This document shows positions 9,333 to 19,311 of a DNA stretch of 64,000 bases, piece by piece. Where the stretch lies: positions 3,844,001 through 3,908,000 of the forward strand of contig NZ_AP017422.1 of the NCBI RefSeq assembly GCF_002355595.1, given 5' to 3'. The position numbers and the translations under genes are program-made. This DNA comes from Filimonas lacunae (GTDB lineage: Bacteria > Bacteroidota > Bacteroidia > Chitinophagales > Chitinophagaceae). The notes below the pieces were generated by a model, which ran no database searches, was not told the origin of the DNA, and saw only the letters and a list, made by a program, of their open reading frames with translations. Position 1 is the first letter of the stretch. Each line of letters begins with the position of its first letter.

Positions 9333-10346
9333 CTAGTAAGCTACTACGCCAGCGGCAGACGGCCGGCTATTGTTTTTACGCCCCATTTTCCATACAAAAG
9401 ACAGCTCCATACTCTGTACAGAAGCGTATTTGCTTACATCGGACCGCACAAAATCGTAGGTAAAACCACCCAGCCAGCTTTTGGCTTCCAGTGTCACATA
9501 AGGATACCAGGCATCGCCAAAGCGATTAAATACCCCTACGTTCACACTACGCAACAATTCATCCCCTACCCCTATCTTATATACACCACCCAGGGTATAA
9601 ATACTGTTACCTCCCTGAAACTCAGCAAAACCACTCAGGTGCACTTCATTATCCACACCGGAGGTAAACCAGTAGCTGGCGTTTGCACTGTATTTGCGTG
9701 GCATATTGTAGGTAGTATTCTCATAAGCGCCCTCCTTGGGTTTGGCAGCATGGAATAAAGCTCCTCCTGCAGAGAAACCGCTCTTTTCACCGGTATAGCT
9801 ATAATATAAACCAGCGCTGATATCAAAGTAGTTGTTCTTTTGTATGGTAATTCCATCATTAGCAGGCGTACTGCGCTGAAAGCCCATAGAGCCCAACTGC
9901 GATTGAAACAGGAATTTATTGGCATCCAACACCCGGTTAGCATAGGTGCCCATAATACCGGCCCCAAGCATATGCTTACCCTTGCCATCCAGGGCAATAT
10001 GATAAGCAGCTGTTAAAGAGAAGTAGTTATTTTTTAAGATACCGCCATTAGACTGGTCGCTTACCACCATACCACCTAGTCCCCAATAGCTGGGATTATC
10101 TCCCCCCTTTGCAATTTTCTTTTCTAAGGAAGCAGTTACTGTGTAATACGGTTTGATAGCTTGTCCCCACCATTGGCTGCGCATATTAATACTGCCACGC
10201 CAGTCATCCACCATACGTCCGGCAAATGCGGGGTTCATGGTCATAGGAGAAGAGAAATACTGGGAAAAATGCGGCTCCTGGGCTAATATCCGGGTACCTG
10301 GCACAAGCAAACAGGCACACAAAAGTGCATACAGGGTCCTATTCAT
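9333..10346 (-). CDS. PorP/SprF-family outer-membrane partner of type IX secretion
   Basis: A 337-residue protein with a signal peptide (1-22) and the PorP/SprF hallmark directly after it: QEPHFSQYFSSPMTMNPAFAG. The rest alternates short beta-strands ending in aromatic residues, as in an outer-membrane barrel, and ends in a strand with SMELSFVWKMGRKN. PorP/SprF proteins help deliver or anchor particular large substrates with type B sorting domains at the outer membrane. The MBG adhesin begins 65 bp downstream on the same strand, so this is probably its dedicated partner. A second PorP homologue at 44263-45291 serves another cluster. Confidence 0.85.
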   Translation of the reverse strand: MNRTLYALLCACLLVPGTRILAQEPHFSQYFSSPMTMNPAFAGRMVDDWRGSINMRSQWWGQAIKPYYTVTASLEKKIAKGGDNPSYWGLGGMVVSDQSNGGILKNNYFSLTAAYHIALDGKGKHMLGAGIMGTYANRVLDANKFLFQSQLGSMGFQRSTPANDGITIQKNNYFDISAGLYYSYTGEKSGFSAGGALFHAAKPKEGAYENTTYNMPRKYSANASYWFTSGVDNEVHLSGFAEFQGGNSIYTLGGVYKIGVGDELLRSVNVGVFNRFGDAWYPYVTLEAKSWLGGFTYDFVRSDVSKYASVQSMELSFVWKMGRKNNSRPSAAGVVAY

Positions 10347-10757
10347 GAAGAGTTTTTTACGAGCAAAGGTTAAAAAGCAGCAATTTACAGCTTTCAGCCC
10401 CTAAAAGTAGGGTAAATGTAGTCTCAACTACCAGGTATTTTACTAACGGTTTACAGGGATTTTCCGGCAAGCCAGAGAAGGCATTAACATACAGAAGCAA
10501 GGAAACATGAATATTAATAGCATTCTACAAAACTGTCTAACCACACTATATATCCTGTACCGCGCGGCGAAATTACTGTAAGTATCCTTTTTTCCCGAAT
10601 CTTCTTCTAAAACAGAGAATACGGAATCATTTCATATAACCTAATGTGTACTTTTTACAAAAACTAACAATATAAAAGGAGCAACCACGAATACCCAACA
10701 ACCTGCTTTGAAAATAGCCGTAGTCCTATTTTTCTTATTTTTACCCCTGAGAGAGCA
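10347..10757. other. Gene-less stretch upstream of porP
   Basis: About 410 bp separate the porP start from the sigma-factor remnant. Nothing here reads as a convincing gene. It should hold the promoter of the porP-adhesin operon on the minus strand, but I could not identify one with confidence. Confidence 0.4.
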
Positions 10758-10907
10758 ATGGACTACGTAGCATTGGATGATATTAGTTTAGTAAAACGCA
10801 TTTACCACAACGATGAAAAAGCGTTTACCGAGTTGTTTAACCGGTACTGGCTGTCGTTGTACAACACGGCGTACGGCATTTTACGGTATACCCACAAAAG
10901 GCCCTGA
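10758..10907 (+). pseudogene. Truncated ECF RNA polymerase sigma factor (N-terminal remnant)
   Basis: A 49-codon reading frame from ATG 10758 to TGA 10905-10907 encodes the start of a Bacteroidota ECF sigma factor: ISLVKRIYHNDEKAFTELF, then NRYWLSLYNTAYGILR. This corresponds to the beginning of region 2 (the D/E-x-x-AF-x-x-L(F/Y)-x-x-Y signature). The frame then breaks: where an intact gene continues with a D-x-x-x-AED-(I/L)-x-Q-(D/E) stretch, this one ends in RYTHKRP and a stop. No region 2.4 or region 4 follows before the histidine kinase gene 100 bp away on the other strand. It is too short to act as a sigma factor and is best read as a deletion remnant. Confidence 0.7.
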
Positions 10908-10958
10908 TCACTGCTCCATCGGATAGAGCGGTAAAATCATTCCTTTTCTATAGCCAAT

Positions 10959-10989
10959 CCCGGCCAGGTGAAAGCTTCACCCAACCGGG
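10959..10989 (-). terminator. Hairpin after the hybrid kinase gene
   Basis: An interrupted stem-loop: outer arms CCCGG (10959-10963) and CCGGG (10985-10989), inner arms GGTGAA (10967-10972) and TTCACC (10976-10981). It lies 18 bp beyond the stop codon of the kinase gene. No T-run follows on the minus strand, so termination is likely but not proven. Confidence 0.45.
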
Positions 10990-11007
10990 CGCTATCTCTA
11001 CGTTGGA

Positions 11008-14000
11008 TCAGGAAGCAGGTTCGAGGTATTCTTTCACCTCCTGTAATAATAATTGAATTTCGTCGTGGGCATTTTCTACCAGTGTTACAGAGTGTGGATA
11101 CTCATCGGCGGTAAGCAACTCTATTTTTTTGGCCAGTCCTGCCAGTTCTCTCATTCCGGAACTAACACAGGTACCGTACAACTTATGTGCCGTTGCTTTT
11201 AGTTCATTGTACTGCCCTAGTTGCGCATAATTCACCAGCAAAGAATCAGATTTCTGTAATTCTGCAGCAGATACAGCTAACAACTCTTTCAAAAAGCTTT
11301 CATCATCCCCTAACATCTCTTTGAGCAGAGGAATATCAATATGGTTTTTCGGCTGCTGTTTTATTCTACGTACCAGCTGGGTTAATACCGGCATTAAGGC
11401 TTCTTCCACAAATGGCTTGGTAATGTAATCATCCATACCAATTTCCAGACAATGCTCCCGCTCACCTTTTACATTGGCAGCGGTAAGTGCAATAATAGGA
11501 GTATGCACTTTTTGCATTTGCCTGATTTTGATGGTAGCTTCATAACCATTCATCTGGGGCATCTGTATATCCATTAAAATGATATCAGGCGCAGCGCTTT
11601 TGTATTTTTCTACTGCTTCTATCCCATTACGCGCTTCTATAATAGAAACATCGGGAATTAAACGTTTTACAATTGTTTGAGCCAACAACATGTTCACCCT
11701 GTTGTCTTCTGCAATCATTACCTTTAAAGGCACATCAATTACAGTAATATTGGCTGTGGTAACTGGCTCTACAGGCGCTTTTTCAGCTGCTGTGAGTTTA
11801 GATAAAGAATTGTACAAGTCCTGCATTTTTATAGGTTTCACCAATCGTTTATTCACCTGCAGCTCTTCACACTGCCTGGTGATTATTTCGTCATCAGAAG
11901 AACTCTGCAACAATAGAATGGGGGTATTCTCTGCGCGGTCTTTAAACGCATCTCTTATCTGGCGAATGGTTTCAATCCCATTCAGATAAGGCATATGATA
12001 ATCCATGAGTATGGCATCATATCTTTCTCCCATCGCAAGAAACTGTAATGCTTCAAAGCCATTACGTGCTTCCTGTGATGCGATATCTTTCAGCAACAGC
12101 ATTTGTTTTACAATCATGCGGTTGCTTTCATTATCATCTACTATCAGCACTCTTTTTAATACATCCAGGTTTACTTCCGGCAAAGCATTATCGGCCTCTG
12201 TTTCCAGTACGATATCAAAATAAAAGGTACTGCCATCGCCCGGTGTACTGTTCAGTTGCAGCTTACTACCCATCATGCCTAACAGCTTGTTAGAGATAGC
12301 CAGCCCTAAGCCAGTGCCACCGTACTTTTTAGTAGTAGAAGCATCTTCCTGCAGAAAGGCTTCATAAATGACTTGTTGCTTCTCCTTAGCAATTCCAATG
12401 CCAGTGTCGCGCACCTGAAAACAAAATTGCATTTTATGAGGGGCTATATGCCTTACTGCATCTATCTTCAATTCCACTTCCCCACTATCGGTAAACTTCA
12501 CCGCATTGCCTAACAGGTTTATTAATACCTGTTTTACACGTAATGCATCTGCTTGTACATAGCGTGGTAAATCGTGCTGCACATTCAATAATACTTCCAG
12601 CCCTTTTTGCTGCGCCTGAAAAGCCACCACATCAGCCGCTTCGCTTACCACACCAAACAAATCACATTTTTCTATATTCAACTCCAGCTTACCGGCTTCT
12701 ATCTTAGAAAAATCAAGAATATCATTAATAATACTTAATAAAGCATTAGCACTTTGATTAACAATGGAAAGATATTGTTGCTGCGACTCGTTCAACTGGC
12801 TTTTCAGCACCAGGTCGGTAAAGCCGATAATACCGTTTAACGGCGTTCGTATTTCGTGGCTCATATTAGCCAGGAATTCCGATTTGGCCAGGCTGGCATC
12901 TTCTGCCGTACGCTTAGCCTTTTTCAATTCTTCCCGTTGCAAATAAATATGATCTACATCCTGTATAGCGCCAAAAATGCGCACGCACTTGCCTTTTGCA
13001 AAGGCAGCATGTCCTATGGTTCTTACCCAGCGCCTGTTACCACCATGCGTAGTAATTTCTACTTCCAGATCCCAGCTTTCGCCTGTTTCAACAGCCTTGT
13101 TCACCGCCGCCAGCATACGATCTCTGCTGGCTCCTTCTCTATAAAACAATAATGTAGATTCAAAATCAGGCTGAAAATCGCTGGTAGTTTCGTGAATACG
13201 ACGCACTTCTTCCGACCAGAACACGGTACGCTTAATCAGGTTTACTTCCCATGCGCCAACACCGGCCAGGCTGCTGCTTTGCTCCATCATTTCTTTGGTG
13301 CGCTTCAAATCTTCTTCCAGGTAATAAGCCTGGGTAATATCTGTAGCGTTTCCTATTACATAAGGCGTTCCATCTGCCGTGTGTTCCAGCACATTCTGAA
13401 ACAACCATATCTTTTTATAGCCATCTTTATGCAGGGTTTGCATAATGCCTCTGGCCTTACCTTTAGATACAATACCGTCCAGGTAAAGTTGTAATCCTTT
13501 ATGCCGCTCTTCGGGAATGATATCGTATAAGCTTTTCTTCAGCAGATCTTCGCGGGTATAGCCTAAAATTTGCGCACCAGCCAGGTTTATGGATATAAAG
13601 TTCCCTTTCAGATCGTGGGTACACATTAAGCCCTGCGAACTTTCAAAAAAATCGCGAAAGCTTTTTTCACTGGCTCTGAGCTTACGTTCTTTTTTAACCT
13701 CATCACTTACATCGCGGGCTATAGCATAAATATTACCACTTACCGGGTCAATATTGCTTACCCATTCCAGTGACACATAGGTGTCATTGTTAGTACGATA
13801 GCGGTTGGTAAAATGGATACAGGCTTTGCCGCCACCAATTTTCTCTAATTCAATACGGGTTCTTTCGGAATCGTCCGGGTGAACCAGCTGTTCAATTTTG
13901 TGCTGTAACAGGTATTGCTCATCCCAGCCCAGTAACGCGGTAAACGCCGGGTTTATCTTTTTAAAATAACCATCGGTGCCCGCCACACAAACCAGGTCGT

Positions 14001-14526
14001 TAGCCAGGTTAAATAGTTTTTCAAAACTGTTCACCTCTTTTTTACTTCTACGCTCTGCTATAAAGGCAGTAGCCTGTTCAGCCAGCACCTGTAATGCCTT
14101 TTTCTGCGCTTCGGTTAATGAGCGTGGCTTTTCATCCATTGCACACAATGCCCCCAGGGCATGCCCCTGTGCATCTATTAAAGGATATCCTGCATAAAAC
14201 ACATAAGAAGATTCGTTTTCAGACAGGTGTTGGAAACGTTTGTCTTTACGGATATCTTCTATGTATAACAATCCTTTCTCCTGGATAGTATACTGGCAGA
14301 AACTATTGTTACGGGGTACAGAAGTAAAGTTGCATCCGTAGGTAGCTTTAAAGTGTACGTCATGTTCGTCTACCAGCGACAGGGCTGCTGCGGGCGCTTC
14401 GCAAATGAGAGAAGCCAGCAAAGCAAAGCGGTCAAACTCTGGTTCCCGCCATGCATTCAGAACCTGGTAGCTTCGCAAGGCTGCCAGCCTGCTCTTCTCA
14501 TTATTCTGTTGCGAATTCTTTTTCAT
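11008..14526 (-). CDS. Hybrid sensor histidine kinase: GAF, 3 PAS, HisKA, HATPase, 2 receivers, HPt
   Basis: A 1172-residue phosphorelay protein. The order is a GAF domain (about 15-160), three PAS domains (about 165-280, 285-405, 410-535), a HisKA domain with phospho-acceptor H557 in FLANMSHEIRTPLNG, and a HATPase_c domain (about 660-780) with DTGIGI and GGTGLGL boxes. Receiver 1 has D842 in LMDYHMPYLNG, receiver 2 has D986 in LMDIQMPQMNG, and a C-terminal HPt domain has H1114 in ATAHKLYGTC. All catalytic residues of a four-step His-Asp-Asp-His relay are present. There is no transmembrane segment or signal peptide, so the sensing is cytoplasmic. No response regulator with a DNA-binding domain is adjacent, so the output partner is elsewhere. 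The gene stands alone, with about 295 bp upstream to the TonB receptor gene. Confidence 0.9.
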   Translation of the reverse strand: MKKNSQQNNEKSRLAALRSYQVLNAWREPEFDRFALLASLICEAPAAALSLVDEHDVHFKATYGCNFTSVPRNNSFCQYTIQEKGLLYIEDIRKDKRFQHLSENESSYVFYAGYPLIDAQGHALGALCAMDEKPRSLTEAQKKALQVLAEQATAFIAERRSKKEVNSFEKLFNLANDLVCVAGTDGYFKKINPAFTALLGWDEQYLLQHKIEQLVHPDDSERTRIELEKIGGGKACIHFTNRYRTNNDTYVSLEWVSNIDPVSGNIYAIARDVSDEVKKERKLRASEKSFRDFFESSQGLMCTHDLKGNFISINLAGAQILGYTREDLLKKSLYDIIPEERHKGLQLYLDGIVSKGKARGIMQTLHKDGYKKIWLFQNVLEHTADGTPYVIGNATDITQAYYLEEDLKRTKEMMEQSSSLAGVGAWEVNLIKRTVFWSEEVRRIHETTSDFQPDFESTLLFYREGASRDRMLAAVNKAVETGESWDLEVEITTHGGNRRWVRTIGHAAFAKGKCVRIFGAIQDVDHIYLQREELKKAKRTAEDASLAKSEFLANMSHEIRTPLNGIIGFTDLVLKSQLNESQQQYLSIVNQSANALLSIINDILDFSKIEAGKLELNIEKCDLFGVVSEAADVVAFQAQQKGLEVLLNVQHDLPRYVQADALRVKQVLINLLGNAVKFTDSGEVELKIDAVRHIAPHKMQFCFQVRDTGIGIAKEKQQVIYEAFLQEDASTTKKYGGTGLGLAISNKLLGMMGSKLQLNSTPGDGSTFYFDIVLETEADNALPEVNLDVLKRVLIVDDNESNRMIVKQMLLLKDIASQEARNGFEALQFLAMGERYDAILMDYHMPYLNGIETIRQIRDAFKDRAENTPILLLQSSSDDEIITRQCEELQVNKRLVKPIKMQDLYNSLSKLTAAEKAPVEPVTTANITVIDVPLKVMIAEDNRVNMLLAQTIVKRLIPDVSIIEARNGIEAVEKYKSAAPDIILMDIQMPQMNGYEATIKIRQMQKVHTPIIALTAANVKGEREHCLEIGMDDYITKPFVEEALMPVLTQLVRRIKQQPKNHIDIPLLKEMLGDDESFLKELLAVSAAELQKSDSLLVNYAQLGQYNELKATAHKLYGTCVSSGMRELAGLAKKIELLTADEYPHSVTLVENAHDEIQLLLQEVKEYLEPAS

Positions 14527-14760
14527 TGTTACAAGATTAATCGAACATGCACATACACAAACGGAACAACTATTGAATAAGTTCTCTCATGAATATATGT
14601 TGCTGTAACAAAGGTAGAACTACCCTTTACACCTCATCCTTGTAACTACTTAATTGTCAATTAAAGAAAAGCACCAAACCTATAGCGTATTAAAGCCGCC
14701 TTATAACCCGCTTTAAAAAAGCCCGCTTTTTAAGCTTTATTTCAGGCACCCCCTACTAAT

Positions 14761-14792
14761 GCCAAAAGCGCCCCGCAGGAGACGCTTTTGGC
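14761..14792. terminator. Hairpin downstream of the TonB receptor gene
   Basis: A perfect 10-bp stem, GCCAAAAGCG at 14761-14770 and CGCTTTTGGC at 14783-14792, with a 12-nt loop, 29 bp beyond the receptor stop codon. There is no clear T-run on the minus strand. The surrounding 14527-14821 region holds no gene, only a small TTAATT/AATTAA dyad at 14650-14664. Confidence 0.5.
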
Positions 14793-14821
14793 TAAACAGC
14801 TTTAAAAACAGTTTCTATTCG

Positions 14822-17287
14822 TTAAAACCTGTAGGAAATGGTCATACGGAAATTTCTGCGGGCTTCTACGATATAAGAATAGTAATTAACCGCATTGTAT
14901 AAGTTTTTCTGATATTGCTGGGCACTGGTAGTAGAACCGGCGGTTAACAGCTTCAGATTGTTGAACACATTGTTTACCAGCACGGAGATATTGTATTTTC
15001 CACGCTGTAACGATAATCCTGCATCTCCACGGAAATAATTAGGAAAATTCGCTACCGTGGTAGAACCTATGTAACGATCGGCTTGCCATTGAATACCACC
15101 ATTTACACCAAAGCCTTCAAATGCTCCACGTTGAACACGGTATTGCAACCAGCCATTGGTAATGTGAGCAGCAGTATTTGCAGTCCAGATGCCTACCTGT
15201 TTGGCGTCGGTAGATTTAGTGATTTTAGAATTGGTATAGGCATAGTTAATGGTAGTGTTTAAACCAGGAAGTATTTCGCCACTCAGATCAAACTCAATAC
15301 CTTTTGTAACGGTTTCACCTACCTGTATAGAGTATGTTTGCGAACCGTTTCTATGTGAAGCCACTGTATCAGTTACCAACGCATTCTTACGGGTAATAGT
15401 GTAAGCAGTTAAAGAGGTTTTCCAGCGACCACCCATCCAGTCTTTTTTAATACCAGCTTCCAGGTCAGTGCCCTTGATAGGTTTAAAGCCATTACCAAAG
15501 TAATCCGTACCAGAAACCGGTACAAAAGATTGATCGAATAAGCCATATACAGAGGTTTGCTTATCTATCGAGTAACTGATACCTACCCGAGGAGAAAACA
15601 CATTGTCTTTTATATTAGCAGTATTGGTTTTACCCACTGTTTCAGCATAGGTAAAACGCAGTCCCAACGACAAACGCAACTGATCGTTCAAAAATCCTAA
15701 TTCATCCTGTGCATATACCGAACCATAAGACACTACTGTGGCATAGGTAGTAGATCCCGCTCTTACGCGAACACTCTTGGAACGGTCAATAGCAGGAATG
15801 GAATCGAAAGAAATACCATATATGGGATTATATACGTTAAACACCTGCCCTTTAGGTAAGCCAATAGAAGAATCCAGTGACCTGAAATCGCCCCAGAACT
15901 TCTTGTTACCAAAATCAACGCCACCCATAATACGGTGTCTGATAGCACCGGTTCTTTCTTCACCGGTGAAAGACATTTGTGCAAAGCGGTTTTCACCTGC
16001 TTCATCCCCTATGCTAAACGCACGCACCATGTCGCCGTTAGCGGTCATGTGATCAGCCCATATGCTATTTGCCACCATGCTAAAGTTAAAGTAAGCTACC
16101 TGGGCGTGCATTTTCCAGTTATCACTCATTTTATGATCTAGGTATACATACACACTATGATCTTTCAACTTACCAGGCTCCAGGGAAGGATCGGCATAAA
16201 AGAAGTCATTTTTAACACCAGTATCTGCAAAACCTTTAGTAGAGAACGAATAGTTACCATTAGCCAGGTATTTAGAACCCTGGAAAGTGTATTCAAAAGT
16301 AACAGAAGTTTTATCGTCTACTAAGTACTTTAAAGTAGGTGCAATTACATAACGGTTGCTGTAGTTATACTTGGTAAAGTAGTCTTTTTGCTGTGCTGCC
16401 ATGTTTAAGCGGTATAGCAAGCGGCCATCCTTGCTTAATTTACCATCCAAATCCACCGCAGTACGATAAGTGCTAAAGCTACCCATGCTTACTGATACAT
16501 TTCCTTTGGTAATACCGGTAGGCTTTTTGGTTACCACGTTATAAAAACCACCGGGTTCACCAGCCGCCAGCATAAAACCTGCAGGACCTTTTACAAACTC
16601 AATACGCTCAATCATAGAAGCATCTTCGGCAGTAGGCCCCCAGCTGGCTTCAATGTTCATCCCATTGCGGAAAGCAGGTATTTTAGAACCTCTCATGCGA
16701 ATGTTGGCATATTGGTTATCCCAATGTCCCTGGCGGGTTACACCACTTACGTTACGGGTGATGCCATCCACAATGTCATACACCTGCTGATCTGCCAATA
16801 TCTGGGAACCGATCACCTGTATGTTCTGCGGCGTTTCCAGGATAGAGCTTTGTAAACGCAGACTTGGCGATACACCGTTGGTTTTATAACGGTTGCCACC
16901 TGCAGTTACTACCACTTCATCCAGTTCGCCCTGTGAGATATTCAGTTTAAAGGAAATATTGTTCTTTTTAGCGTCTTTATCCAGTGTAATGGTTTTGGTA
17001 ACAGGCTCGTGCCCTATCAGTGTTACTTCTATTTCATAGCTGCCGGCAGGTAGGTTTTTGAAGCTGTAAAAACCGTTTTCATTAGTAGTGGTTACCTTAC
17101 CTGTACTTTTTAAACGCACCACCACCCCTTCGGCTACTTTATTATCGGCGGTAGTTATCTGGCCGGTGATCATTCCTTTTTCCGGATTTTCATTATCCCC
17201 CTCCCGGGCAAATACATGCAGGAAACTACAGAATACCAATAATACAATAGCAAATGCCCGAAGCGAGTTACGGAGTAGTTGAGTCAT
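14822..17287 (-). CDS. TonB-dependent siderophore-type outer-membrane receptor
   Basis: An outer-membrane receptor of about 821 residues. The start is set at ATG 17287 (MTQLLRNSL) because this places a signal peptide at once (hydrophobic core AFAIVLLVFCSFLHVFA); an in-frame ATG at 17356 would add 23 non-signal-like residues. A carboxypeptidase-regulatory-like beta-sandwich comes first (MITGQITTADNKVAEGVVVRLKS). The plug follows, with LDEVVVTAGGNRY and a siderophore-receptor-like stretch: SSILETPQNIQVIG, RMRGSKIPAFRNGMN, ERIEFVKGPAGFMLAAGEPGGFYNVVTKKP. The barrel ends in FRMTISYRF with a terminal Phe. Family members import ferric siderophores with energy from TonB. The ligand is not predictable. 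No synthesis or uptake genes are adjacent. Confidence 0.82.
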   Translation of the reverse strand: MTQLLRNSLRAFAIVLLVFCSFLHVFAREGDNENPEKGMITGQITTADNKVAEGVVVRLKSTGKVTTTNENGFYSFKNLPAGSYEIEVTLIGHEPVTKTITLDKDAKKNNISFKLNISQGELDEVVVTAGGNRYKTNGVSPSLRLQSSILETPQNIQVIGSQILADQQVYDIVDGITRNVSGVTRQGHWDNQYANIRMRGSKIPAFRNGMNIEASWGPTAEDASMIERIEFVKGPAGFMLAAGEPGGFYNVVTKKPTGITKGNVSVSMGSFSTYRTAVDLDGKLSKDGRLLYRLNMAAQQKDYFTKYNYSNRYVIAPTLKYLVDDKTSVTFEYTFQGSKYLANGNYSFSTKGFADTGVKNDFFYADPSLEPGKLKDHSVYVYLDHKMSDNWKMHAQVAYFNFSMVANSIWADHMTANGDMVRAFSIGDEAGENRFAQMSFTGEERTGAIRHRIMGGVDFGNKKFWGDFRSLDSSIGLPKGQVFNVYNPIYGISFDSIPAIDRSKSVRVRAGSTTYATVVSYGSVYAQDELGFLNDQLRLSLGLRFTYAETVGKTNTANIKDNVFSPRVGISYSIDKQTSVYGLFDQSFVPVSGTDYFGNGFKPIKGTDLEAGIKKDWMGGRWKTSLTAYTITRKNALVTDTVASHRNGSQTYSIQVGETVTKGIEFDLSGEILPGLNTTINYAYTNSKITKSTDAKQVGIWTANTAAHITNGWLQYRVQRGAFEGFGVNGGIQWQADRYIGSTTVANFPNYFRGDAGLSLQRGKYNISVLVNNVFNNLKLLTAGSTTSAQQYQKNLYNAVNYYSYIVEARRNFRMTISYRF

Positions 17288-17479
17288 CTTAGCTTTGTTA
17301 ATTTTTTGCAAAGGTGACCGGATACAGATGCCGTTGGTTAACGAAATCGGGAACAAACCTTACGACAACGGGAAAAACCACCTGATTCATCGGCAAAAAT
17401 GCTTCATACAAGTAAATTTCCCACATATAAAAGAATGCCAGCATGCAAACAAACATTCGCATGCCGGCTTTTATGCGAT

Positions 17480-18559
17480 TTAATACATCAGTTCCCCCGA
17501 TTCCATATCGTAAACGCAAACACGGTAATTGTGCGAAGCTGCCATCGCTTTTATCTCCTTCACTTTATCGGAATAAGGATGATGAAAGATAGAAATAAAG
17601 CCATCAATAAACACTGCAACAGCAAAGGCGAGCAACCCATTATTGCCTACATGAGAAGTCAGATCATTATCCTTGTTTTTACGTCCTGCTGCGTCGATAG
17701 CCATGGTGGTGTATATATCCGGAAAAGCATAAGGTATATATACCATAAAGCCTGTCTCTATTTTTTGCATGCGCAAATACACATTTTGACGATACAGGTA
17801 ATAATACTGTCTATTCTGGATAATTACTTCCGGGTATAAATGACCACTACGTTTAGCGGTGTGCCAGGTGCTGTCCTTTGCATTATACTGCAACAGATGT
17901 GTTAACGCTGTTTTATCGTTATTATAAAAATGGGCGTTCCGCAAAAACTCCCCGTTTGCCGGCAAACTATCTTTCATCACCGGCAACTGCTGCCAACGTG
18001 CAAGTGCACTTATATTGATCAGCTCTCTACTCAACAGCGTTCCCCCAACCGGCAAAGACTCCTTACCGGCTTTTTTCAATAAGTTTTTCAACATGTCCGT
18101 TATGGCGTTTTCCACATTCACCATAATATTTTCGTAATACAGATGTATGCTAAACCAATACGCATACTGATTTTTTCCCACAGCCCAGTAAATATCCAAC
18201 TTTGCATTCAATCTGCTATCACCATTTAATGTCCGCAATTCCTTTACATTCATCAGTATTTTCCCTGCTTTATGCGGTATGTGTGCTGTCTCGGCTGTTA
18301 TCCAGGAAGTAAAAGCCGCTGGCAAAGAAGGACTTAATTTCTTATAAGAAAACCCGCCAAGCGCGTTAGTATATGTAACTAATCTTACCGTATCAAACCG
18401 GTTATCCAACACCTCTACCTGGCAAAAAGGCAAAGTATCTATCTTTAACTTTTTCCGCCCATGAGGTAATTCCATCTGCTCCTGTGCATGTAATACCATT
18501 GGAAACAACAACAGACATACAAGCAAACATTGTTTCAGGAAACCACTTGTAGTGTTCAT
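17480..18559 (-). CDS. Exported protein of unknown function
   Basis: A 359-residue protein with a clear signal peptide (KQCLLVCLLLFPMVLHAQ, residues 9-26). I do not recognise the mature part. It contains FDTVRLVTYTNALGGFSYKKL, a long middle region with many Tyr/Asn/Leu residues, and near the end GLLAFAVAVFIDGFISIFHH, a hydrophobic segment that could be a membrane span or buried strand. It ends in YRVCVYDMESGELMY. It stands alone, transcribed away from the lipoprotein gene, with 192 bp to the receptor gene downstream on the same strand. Confidence 0.6.
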   Translation of the reverse strand: MNTTSGFLKQCLLVCLLLFPMVLHAQEQMELPHGRKKLKIDTLPFCQVEVLDNRFDTVRLVTYTNALGGFSYKKLSPSLPAAFTSWITAETAHIPHKAGKILMNVKELRTLNGDSRLNAKLDIYWAVGKNQYAYWFSIHLYYENIMVNVENAITDMLKNLLKKAGKESLPVGGTLLSRELINISALARWQQLPVMKDSLPANGEFLRNAHFYNNDKTALTHLLQYNAKDSTWHTAKRSGHLYPEVIIQNRQYYYLYRQNVYLRMQKIETGFMVYIPYAFPDIYTTMAIDAAGRKNKDNDLTSHVGNNGLLAFAVAVFIDGFISIFHHPYSDKVKEIKAMAASHNYRVCVYDMESGELMY

Positions 18560-18765
18560 AATAGGTTGTTAGGATTTTATAAAAATTAAATATATGTAAA
18601 CCCATCGCCATATTCGGCCATTTCCACCCTTGTAAAAGCAGTTTTAGCAGTCTTTTAAAGATGTTTAACTTTTCGCATAGTAACTTTTTTCCCGAAAACA
18701 GGTCTTAATAATGCATTTTTGCTATCACAATAATGATTTTTAGAACACTGCTAATAGGCAAACAG

Positions 18766-19302
18766 ATGAAACAAGTAATCCTGACCACCTTTACCGCAAT
18801 AGCATTTGCGGCGTGTAGCACCCCTAAAACGTATTTTACCCCACCCGTTCGCGCCAATGTAGAAGCCAACGGCATTGATCTTACCAAAATTCAATATTAC
18901 GTAGACAGGGATGTGGAACTGAAACGGGAAGTAGCATCCGGCTCTACCAAAGTGAGCGCCGGTGTGGTAAAGTTTGAAAACGGGAAATATGTAAATATTA
19001 TTACCCTGAAAAAGAACACACCTGGCGTTTGCACAAAAGCCTATGCCGACAAAATAGATGTGTCGTTTGAAATGGGAGATGGCAAACACCTTACCTTTGG
19101 CAAGCTGCAAAGGGATAGCCATGCTGCTTATACTTTGTATGCCGATTCGTGGGGGCGCGACTTAGGTGCCATTAATTACGATGGACATCAATATTATATT
19201 CTGCCTTCTGGTTCCGAAGCACGCTTACAGATTAAGAAAAGTGTGGCCAACAATTCCAAAGTGGAAAAGAGAGAAATGAAAGGCAGAAAAGTAGCAGGAT
19301 AA
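18766..19302 (+). CDS. Small lipoprotein of unknown function, in operon with GroES-like gene
   Basis: A 178-residue protein. ATG 18766 (MKQVILTTF) is preferred over the in-frame ATG at 18733 because it gives a proper lipoprotein signal with lipobox IAFAAC and the lipidated Cys about residue 16. The mature part is mostly beta-like, with GVVKFENGKYVNIITLKKNTPGVC and DGKHLTFGKLQRDSHAAYTL, and ends in a basic tail. I do not recognise the family. The GroES-like gene starts 9 bp downstream, so the two are co-transcribed. Confidence 0.65.
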   Translation: MKQVILTTFTAIAFAACSTPKTYFTPPVRANVEANGIDLTKIQYYVDRDVELKREVASGSTKVSAGVVKFENGKYVNIITLKKNTPGVCTKAYADKIDVSFEMGDGKHLTFGKLQRDSHAAYTLYADSWGRDLGAINYDGHQYYILPSGSEARLQIKKSVANNSKVEKREMKGRKVAG

Positions 19303-19311
19303 CAGAGAACT

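Noticed and set aside
10507-10581. Small 24-codon ORF upstream of the sigma remnant
   Set aside because: No conserved motif, no recognisable context beyond an ATG and stop; likely chance.
14650-14664. TTAATT/AATTAA dyad upstream of the hybrid kinase
   Set aside because: Very AT-rich and short; expected by chance in such sequence.
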